Assembly (NCBI GenBank): GCA_905178155.1
Contig: CAJINV010000005.1
Span: 1,156,392-1,220,391 of the forward strand
Reading direction: 5' to 3'
Source: Amoebophrya sp. A120
Lineage: Eukaryota; Sar; Dinophyceae; Syndiniales; Amoebophryaceae
Length of the DNA: 64,000 nucleotides
In this document: in pieces, positions 57,101 to 64,000 of the stretch
How the letters are laid out: each line of letters opens with the position of its first letter
Numbering within the stretch: the stretch's first letter is position 1
Notes under the pieces: model-generated
The model's input: only the letters and a program-made list of their open reading frames with translations
Databases searched by the model: none
Told to the model about the DNA's origin: nothing
Position numbers and translations under genes: made by a program

Positions 57101-60100
57101 CGTTTCCATCGGCGCCTTCGGCTGCGTTCCGGACATGAAGATTCCGCAGCGGAGCTGGTACCAGCGGTTGACAAAAATCTCCTTCGAGAATCTGTACCTG
57201 ATCTACCCCTTGGATTTGTTGACGATGAAAGTCAGCCCGGAAAACTTCGAAATGAGCAAGCAGTCGATTGTCAAGATGAACGAGTGGGACTGGTTTCGGT
57301 ACGTTTTGGCGAAGCAGGACATCAACGAAACGAGTATGGTGAGTAACAACGAAATCAGAATTGACGAGTGGAAGCTCGCCTACGAGGAGTGCCACGCTGC
57401 CGCGGCTAGCGGCGACTTCTGTGACGCGGGGGGCAACCCTTTGGTGGCTGTTTTCAACAATCCGCTGAATGCGATAATAGGTGCACGAGCCTCGGCCTCG
57501 GGACAAAGTGGTAGTGGAGGGTCAACATCTGCGACAGGTGTGAGCTCCGCGACAGTCAGTGCTTCTGCTTCTTCAAACAGTACTGCAATTATGATCTCAT
57601 CTGCCAGCACCAGCAGCACCTCCACTCTTACTACGACCGCTCCAGCACCTCTGCAAGTGTTGAACACGACACCAACCTCGACTACCACGATAACCTTAAC
57701 CATTCCCTCCTTCCCCAACGTCGTCGACGGGTGCTTCACTGCTTACCAAATCACCGACAACTACTATTACAGTGAAAATCTCCCCACTCCCAAAGTTGCA
57801 ATAACTTGTGATGCGAAGTTTCCAAATGAAAACCTTTTGCCATGCATGAAAGGAGTATGAATCTTTCTGATGCAGAGTCTAGGCGTATGTAGCATCGCTT
57901 GCATGAGGACAAGCGCCGCTCTTGCTGGGCTCGTTTGCAATACAGATTTTTGCTAATCACGATTGAAAATTTGCAATGCTGATAGATGCAAGAGGGCGAA
58001 TGTTTCGTTTGGAAAGGTTTGCAATACTAACAAATGCTCCCAAGTTCTGGGTGGGGGGCATTTTTCATTGTAATAACTACCTCTATTTCCATTTCAAGCA
58101 CGACCGGAGCGAGCACCTCTACGTGATCGACCCACCATATGGAACGGTCAGGATTGAAATTGACAAAGTTGAAAAATTTGTGATGCATAAAATCGATACC
58201 AGTTGGAACCCCAATTCTTCTCGGCGCATGACAAATTTTGGCACCGTCTGAAGCCAGTTTATCATGCTGCTTAGGGACAGACGGCGTCTTTTGTCATGCT
58301 ACTTTGGCAGCCCGCCTATCGCAGACCCCAAACAGGCTGACAGTTGGCCTCACTTGTCATCCCTGCAAGAGAGGCGCTGCATGCCTTGCAATTTCTGCAT
58401 GAGTAACTACTTATTTCAACTTTGTCGATTTCAATCCTGGCGCTTCCATACACCGGAATCCTGTTACCGCAGCGACAGCGGCCAGTTATCAAAAGGAAAA
58501 ATCCCCCCACCCCATACTCAAACTAGAAATTTGTGATGCAGATTTGTGGCCACAAATCAGCTTTGTTATGCTAGAAGGGAAAAGATGCGGACTGTAGTGC
58601 TTGTTGGTGTGGGAAAGCCTTGCATCTTCAGCATGACAGGGGGCAGCTGGAAGTGGGAAACAGCATGACAAATTGCCTGCAAAAGAGGCCACAGCTGCGT
58701 CTCTTGGCCTTCTAGCATTACAAATCGATTTGTGTACTCAAATGCAGCATCACAAATTTCGTTTTCGATATGGGGAGGGGGGATTTTTCCTCTCAATACC
58801 AGTCCAGGGGCATCAACTGGGAGGAGCAAACTATCGCGAGGCAGAGGGCGTACCTGCAAGGTAGTTTCTTTCACACTTGAGATTTTTTGGCTTTATTGCT
58901 GAAGGAAGTGGTCATGTGCTGATCCTGATAGACATAGATATGCGCGCAAAGTTGGATTTGGTTTAACGAGTAACAAGCGTACTTAAGTCAATCCCTAAGT
59001 CCTATCAGGTCGAAAATGGCAGCGTCGCATCTATTTCGAGTGGAACCAGGATGGCCCGGATTTCGTGTCCACGTCCGGCACGCAAATAGATCTCTCCGGG
59101 GATGCGTTCAAATTTTCGCCCGCTATGGGTTTGACGTTCAAGCTGGAGTTTCCGGACGCTCCGTTGGACCCAAATTTGCAAAATCTGAACCTCGCGGAGA
59201 TGCAGGTCACCCACATAATTGGTCGGATTTCCGTCGATTTGACCGGTTGCAGTTCCTTCATGCGGGACCCGTTTGTAGATGAGTATTTGGGGGCAGAATC
59301 CAGTGCCGCCCAGGTGCGGGAGGACTTCGAAGCGTTCATTGTGGATAAAGGCGGAAGAATCGTCTGCGCGCGGTCGCTAGACGACCAGGTGCGGAAAGTG
59401 GACAACAGCGGGAAAAATACTCAGTTGCAGTTCAAGAAGATCTGGGAATTAGCTCACTTCAAAGACGATTTGGGATTGTCTCCAACCAGCTGGGCGCTGA
59501 CCGTTGCGAAATTGGACACCATTCCAACCTTACCGCCGCTCTCCGGCGGGATGGTGGGAGTGCGGAGCAAAGTCGACCAGTTTGAACTGCCGAACTACGC
59601 GAACGAATATGAAACAACCACTTCCGCCTCCAGCTCCGCGGAGCTGGACCACGAGGACGCGAATTTAGGGCCGCTCGGCTGGGGCTCCCCCTTCGTGATC
59701 CGGCGGATCAGACACAGTCGCATGGCAGGCTTCTACGTCGTGACCCGGATGACGACCGCACCCTTTTCCTCCACTGCAAGCGGGATCGCCGCGGTGTTCA
59801 TGACGCTGGTCATTCTGGGGGGTTCCCCGTTTGTGCTCTGCTGTTCCATCGTCGGGTTATTCGCGATCCGGGATGTCGCTATCTACAAAAAGGAAACGCA
59901 GAGGCAGCGCGCGTTGTTGGAAGCGAAAGCAACGTTGGAAGCGGTGGCCGCGGCGACCGGCGGTGGGGGAACGGCGGGACGGAACTTGAACCAGACGGAG
60001 GTCGACGATGCGAAAATGATCGAGGCGGCAGCGTTATGCACTGCAAATAATATGTCTGGGTAAGGAAGGATAGGAACTTGTGATGCGTCCTGTGGATCAC

Positions 60101-60306
60101 ACAAATATCTGTCTTACGTGATTAACAAAAGACGCCGTTTTCTGACCACCATTAGAGGGAGTTTCTCATGCAGGACAGGCATGATAGAGACCTCGCAGAA
60201 TCTTTCATGCTATGTACTGCATTCCCGACCTCATGGGGCATGGAAATTCTGCATGACAATTTCGTATCCTTCCAGACCCAGACATACTTGCACTTGATAA
60301 GCGTGA
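54176..60306 (+). CDS. Large two-TM protein with disordered N-terminus
   Basis: Exons 54176-55951, 56219-56359, 56620-56699, 56855-57764, 58081-58136, 58455-58486, 58804-58860, 59009-60034, 60305-60306 give 1359 residues. The first 590 residues are polar and low-complexity, with Lys-rich tracts (GKKKKKKKRRRAK). A Cys-containing TM follows (YKCTCYSCTVWAAFASFFLI, about 610-636). Next comes a long mixed domain (LLTPLLQQRRAGVNRLELGF, WDWFRYVLAKQDI, a Ser/Thr linker, GRKWQRRIYFEWNQDG). A second TM (GIAAVFMTLVILGGSPFVLC, about 1276-1302) and a cytoplasmic helix (KKETQRQRALLEAKATLEAV) end the protein. The topology implies a large lumenal or extracellular domain. No family is recognised. Seven introns are TIR elements; only 58861-59008 is an ordinary GT-AG intron. 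Confidence 0.78.
55952..56218 (+). mobile_element. Introner, family F-like
   Basis: ctcaaacgttacaatagaat (from about 55968) is exactly complementary to attctattgtaacgtttgag at the right end, with a second partial arm outside. The direct repeat ggtc is at 55951-55954 and 56218-56221. It can be cut as GT-AG with no frame loss (DP-VLVKQQ). 267 bp. Confidence 0.8.
56360..56619 (+). mobile_element. Introner, family A
   Basis: Left tatgcattgcaaatatgtct, right agacatttttgcatttgata. The direct repeat cgatt is at 56355-56359 and 56615-56619. 260 bp. Removal gives LYFTSI-LPSLRFIYN. The interior is the reverse complement of the 7594/39574 subfamily. Confidence 0.92.
56700..56854 (+). mobile_element. 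Introner, family E (155 bp)
   Basis: Left tatactgtgcaaaagtaccg, right acgatacttttgcaatgcata. The direct repeat gaaca is at 56695-56699 and 56850-56854. Removal gives VHFLE-QSSFDVVEV. Closely similar in length and sequence to 35168-35321. Confidence 0.93.
57765..58080 (+). mobile_element. Introner, family D-like
   Basis: Left tattacagtgaaaatctccc, right ggggcatttttcattgtaata. The direct repeat actac is at 57760-57764 and 58076-58080. 316 bp. Removal gives QITDNY-LYFHFKHD. Confidence 0.88.
58137..58454 (+). mobile_element. Introner, family H (37-bp TIR)
   Basis: The left arm 58138-58174 starts tatggaacggtcaggattga and the right arm ends caatcctggcgcttccata; they match at about 32 of 37 positions. 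The direct repeat is cacc. Removal gives VIDPP-ESCYRSDSG in frame. 318 bp. Confidence 0.88.
58487..58803 (+). mobile_element. Introner, family D
   Basis: Left tatcaaaaggaaaaatcccc, right ggggatttttcctctcaata. The direct repeat ccagt is at 58482-58486 and 58799-58803. It leaves a 32-bp exon (58455-58486) between two introners. Removal gives SDSGQ-SRGINWEE. 317 bp. Confidence 0.9.
60035..60304 (+). mobile_element. Introner, family A, splitting the stop codon
   Basis: Left tatgcactgcaaataatatg, right agacatacttgcacttgata. The direct repeat agcgt is at 60030-60034 and 60300-60304. Removal gives gcg-t/ga, so the TGA stop is formed only after splicing. Read through unspliced, nine more codons follow (LCTANNMSG, stop). 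270 bp. Confidence 0.82.
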
Positions 60307-61644
60307 TGGAGAAAATGGTGATCAAGATGTCCAAGCGAGCGAAAAGCGGGGGTGAGGTCGGTTGGATGGGATAGGTGAGGACGTATTGATGGAAAACATA
60401 AAGAATCAGGCTAGTGGGCACAAATGCTGGCTCGTACTACGGTTTTTTTCAACACCTTTCAAGTTCAAGGTGACATGTAGTGTTTTAGTGAACTTTCTAC
60501 ATAGAACAGGAAACCGAATAAACAGGTTTTGACTCTGAGTTTTTTACATGAAGATACCCTCAAGCAGTGTGGTTAAAACAACATAAAAGTGTAGCTGTAG
60601 CGCAAAATAGAGGCAGAAAATGCTCGATCAAATAAAAAGAAAAAAAATGAAGGAGAGTGCGGGAGAATTCAAGTTGGTATCTTACTCGTGGTTGTGGTCG
60701 CAAAGACCATGCGGGAAATAAAGACGAATGAGGCCTAACTCAGTTTCAGAGCAGATGACCATGTTGCTGGATTTCATTGCACCACACAGGAAATAAAGCC
60801 CAGCCGCTTTCTTGTGTACCGACTCTTATCTTATCCCACTGCGTAAGAAGGTGTTAGTGTTAGTACCACTGATGAAGATGCAGTGAGATAGCATGCCAAA
60901 GAAAACGCGCTGATGTAACTAACGAGGGAGAAGGGAAGCGAGGAGCTCATGGCTAGTTCATGCGAATCTATATCCTGGCCATAGCCAGCAAAGAAACGAT
61001 CCAAACAAAAGCACTCTTCATATGTCTTCTTTCAGTAGCCGTTGTTAATAAACACACGACGGTCCGAGTCCGTATACGTATAGGCCCGTAGCCTTTATCC
61101 ACATCAAATTCCCCGTACACGTACAAATGGATGCTGTTTATTCTGCATGCAAAAAACTGGCCTTCAATGTCAATCCTAGTCAGGAGCATGTCAAGAAGTG
61201 GAACACTCTAAATGAGCGAAATTTGTTCTACATTTTGTTATATTGTACGGGTGCGGGGAATGGTTGCAATTGCATAACCCACGACATCTTCAGGGCTTGT
61301 CTTGCCGAACATGATGATAGTCCTGTTCTGCTCACAGGAAATACGTTCGTTCCTGATCAGTGCAGCTGCGTGGGCGCGAGATAGAAAGGAACGAGGAAGA
61401 TCATAACGGGTCTTCATGTGGTGCGACCCCGTAAGGCTTGTTGTGCCAAACGCGGCAGCCGCTGCGCCGGCTCGATCGCTGCGTCCTCGCGGCCGACGTC
61501 CCTTCGTCCTCAACCAGAAAGAGAGCGACTTCGTGCTGCTTCCGTGCACCACCGCGACATCGTGAAATGCTCGCACCCTGCTGGTACTGGTGGTGGTGGT
61601 CGTGGTTCCAGCTTGATCTCCAGAATTTGAACTATACTTCCTAC
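60307..61644. other. Intergenic and possible 5' exons of the last gene
   Basis: 60307-61400 is AT-rich, with no recognised feature. ATG 61416 opens a coding-like frame (VVPNAAAAAPARSLRPRGRR..., stop near 61567) that could be an upstream exon of the following gene, using an acceptor at 61623 (gatctccag). Confidence 0.4.
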
Positions 61645-64000
61645 ATGGAACAAATCCTGGAGAAACATCATACGGGGTTGATGCGAGGACCTACGCTCCT
61701 TCTTGCCTACGCACGCACTCACCCGAACGTCGTTCGGCGGGAAGTAGAGATTCTCCCCGTAGTAGAAGAACCTGAAGATGCGGATATCAAAATGAAAAAT
61801 CACCCTTTCCCGCCATTGGAATCTGTGATGCGGGATTTGTGTACAAGTACACAAATCGAATTTGTCTTGCAGTAGGGGACTGCAGGCTGCAGATCTTAAG
61901 CCTAGGTAGAAGGAGCTTTGTGGTGTAAGTAGGCACTTCTTAGCATGGCAGAAGTCTACTACCCTGCACGCCTGACAGCATTGCAGACCGCCCGCATAAC
62001 GCGGCGGGGTCTCGTCCGGGTTTGCCTTCCTGCAAGACAGACTGACGTGATTTGCGGTCACAAATCTGCATGTTGAGAAGGATGCGCTTTCGATACGGGG
62101 AGGGGGATTTTTCTTTGCGACAGTGGAACAAGAACGACCACGACCGAATGAAGCACCAGGCGAGGACGACGCAGTGATAGATGACGCGGCTGCCCCGGGC
62201 TCACTGCGTGGTCCCGCTGGTACTACGAGTACTAGGACGAGCACCCCAAGAACCCTAACTAGAGGAAGTGCCACATCTTCAAGAGCCTCCGCGACCCTGG
62301 TCCGACGGACAGACGTCGAGAGCCGTGCCGCGGTGGAGAAGGGAAACGATCAAGCTGGACATCATGAAAATGAAGCAGGTCGTGCTGGACCACCAGGACG
62401 GACCACTCCTGCTGTATTCTCGGGGCGCGGGCAGATGAAGATGGATGCGGATGCGGTAGTCCGGAGCGACGAGGGCGTCGAGGGTCAAGTGGATCAAGAT
62501 GCAGACCTTTCAGCAGATGAACAACAGTACAACTACGGTCAAGATAGAGATGATGTCGATCTGTGGTCCAAAAACACCAATTCCGTTGTTCATCATCATG
62601 ATTTGGTGGCCGCTGCTCCCTCCGCTTCTACGAATTATACCACCTCCACGAGGCAGCGGGATTCCCACCAGCGTAGTATGCAGCGCCGTCACGAACACGA
62701 GCACGACACCATAATTGACAATAAACCTGGTGTCCGTGAAGCAGATCACCCAGATGAAGCAGAAACCTTCTCGGGAACTAATTACGTCCAGGCTGTGCTG
62801 TCCTCCTCCAGTAGAACTAGAACCCCAGAAGAGGATGCTCACTATCAACTTCACTGCATTGAGAAGAGCCGGTTCACCACCAAAAGAGGCGTTAACCACA
62901 TGCAATGGTCGATGTATGGCTGGGACCCGGATGACCACTGCGGATGGGACTACTGGGGGTATGACCACTGCTGCTACACAATAAAGCCTAATGGTGAGTA
63001 CTCCGCTAGTGTTCCTGCTACGGACAACAAGGACGGCTGGAAGCAGTGGAGGACGGATGAGTGGCACGGCAGCGGTTCGGGATTCGACCGTGACGCGGTA
63101 GATGACGTCCTGGCAGGTTTCAAGCAGTCCACTACGGAGATAAGTATTCCGATGACGGCCGTCGACAACGAATTATGCCACACCTCTTCGCTCACAGTGA
63201 TCGAAAAACTGTACATTGCGCGAGACAGGACCGGTTGGCGTAGGGGGTGCGATTGGAAGGGCTCATGGCATACGGACTATTGTTATTCCGACCCGAGTAA
63301 CAGCTACGGCTTCGACAGCGACGAAAAGACGTCGCACTTCCTCAAGGAGAACACGTGCGGCAATGTGGCCATGGAGGAAAAAGTGCACTTGGCGTCTTGG
63401 CGTGCACGCGTCCAAGATGCAAGTGCGAGCTGGGAGACTGGGGGGACTGGAGCCCCTGTAGCAAGACTTGCGGCGGCGGCTACAAGATGCGGACACGGTA
63501 CTGGCAGCCCCCCCACGATGGAATTGCATGCGATGGCAATGAAGAGCCAGACATCGAGGACAGCCACTGTTCCGAACAGGATTGCTGGGTCCACCCGAGT
63601 CCCACCCCGGCAGCCTATCCGAGTCCCACCCCGGCGGCCACCCCGAGTCCTACCATCGCCACCACGCCTAGCCCGGTGAACCCGAGTCCCACCACCACGA
63701 CCACCACCACCACCACCACCACCACCACCACCACCACCACCACCACCACCACCACCACCACCACCACCACCACCACCACCACCACCACCACCACCACCAC
63801 CACCACCACCACCACCACCACCACCACCACCACCACCACCACCACCACCACCACCACCACCACCACCACCACCACCACCACCACCACCACCACCACCACC
63901 ACCACCACCACCACCACCACCACCACCACCACCACCACCACCACCACCACCACCACCACCACCACCACCACCACCACCACCACCACCACCACCACCACCA
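61645..64000 (+). CDS. TSP1-domain protein with poly-Thr tract (3' partial, 5' end uncertain)
   Basis: The exon ending 61782 (HTGLMRGPTLLLAYARTHP...EEPEDA) joins 62120 across an introner as EDA-TVEQERPRP. ATG 61645 is the first in-frame candidate, but an upstream exon is likely. The protein has a long acidic/His-rich region, then a Trp/Cys-rich block (MYGWDPDDHCGWDYWGYDHCC, CDWKGSWHTDYCYSD). After a frame change near 63383-63423 comes a thrombospondin type 1 repeat, CELGDWGDWSPCSKTCGGGY, ending EQDCW (63424-63588). Pro/Ser/Thr repeats (PSPTPAA) lead to the poly-Thr tract. TSP1 with a mucin-like Thr stalk suggests a secreted or surface adhesin, as in apicomplexan invasion proteins. Confidence 0.65.
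61783..62119 (+). mobile_element. Introner, family D (diverged right end)
   Basis: Left gatatcaaaatgaaaaatca, right ggggagggggatttttcttt. The flanks share gcg. The interior carries the acaaat / atttgt motifs of the other D members. Removal gives EPEDA-TVEQERP in frame. 337 bp. Confidence 0.75.
63691..64000 (+). repeat. (ACC)n microsatellite encoding poly-threonine
   Basis: Almost pure acc triplets (one acg near the start) to the window edge, about 103 codons of Thr in the TSP1 frame. It continues beyond the window. The tract may be collapsed or truncated in assembly. Confidence 0.95.

Noticed and set aside
2590-60300. Recurring short repeats read as a CRISPR-like or tandem array
   Set aside because: The repeats are paired inverted ends of separate elements kilobases apart inside genes, not spaced direct repeats.
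63615-63998. Minus-strand open frame encoding poly-valine
   Set aside because: It is only the reverse complement of the ACC microsatellite.

Overview
The window is eukaryotic nuclear DNA, probably from a syndinian (Amoebophrya-like) parasitic dinoflagellate or a close alveolate relative. The grounds are compact gene spacing, every recognised gene on the plus strand (unidirectional gene order is typical of dinoflagellates), an alveolate-like protein mix (TSP1 with poly-Thr, MORN, PPR, EF-hand proteins), and above all many introns that are themselves short mobile elements. Introner elements with terminal inverted repeats (TIRs) and non-canonical boundaries are known from Amoebophrya genomes. 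The species assignment is inference.

Layout, all on plus: (1) 1-5268, 5'-truncated secreted-type protein with tandem EF-hand/Cys repeats and an M64-like zinc metallopeptidase; (2) 6904-9163 unknown; (3) 10622-14187 and 16209-19475, tandem paralogous class-3 lipases inside a 5 kb-scale duplication; (4) 20812-22359 MORN-like and zinc-finger protein; (5) 22874-25642 low-complexity protein; (6) 26301-29380 pyridoxal kinase fused to a HAD phosphatase; (7) 30982-32989 discoidin-domain protein; (8) 33636-35546 coiled-coil tail-anchored protein; (9) 36094-39971 Ser/Thr-rich coiled-coil protein; (10) 41171-43856 PPR protein; (11) 46533-48657 unknown seven-exon protein; (12) 49817-53160 electron transfer flavoprotein alpha; (13) 54176-60306 large two-TM protein; (14) about 61645 to the end, TSP1/poly-Thr surface protein running off the window.

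The most striking system is the introns. I find 29 that begin and end with inverted repeats, almost always flanked by a 4-5 bp direct repeat, and whose removal together with one repeat copy restores the reading frame. They fall into at least eight TIR families (called A-H here). They sit in either orientation, occur up to eight per gene, and coexist with ordinary GT-AG introns in the same genes. The lipase pair gives natural controls: copy 1 carries a family A and a family B element exactly where copy 2 has an uninterrupted exon. No transposase is encoded in any of them, so they look like non-autonomous elements whose insertions are removed at the RNA level.

Exon boundaries were placed by hand from frame continuity, direct repeats and family motifs. 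Where the flanking repeat makes the cut ambiguous by a few bases the coordinate is one of the equivalent choices.
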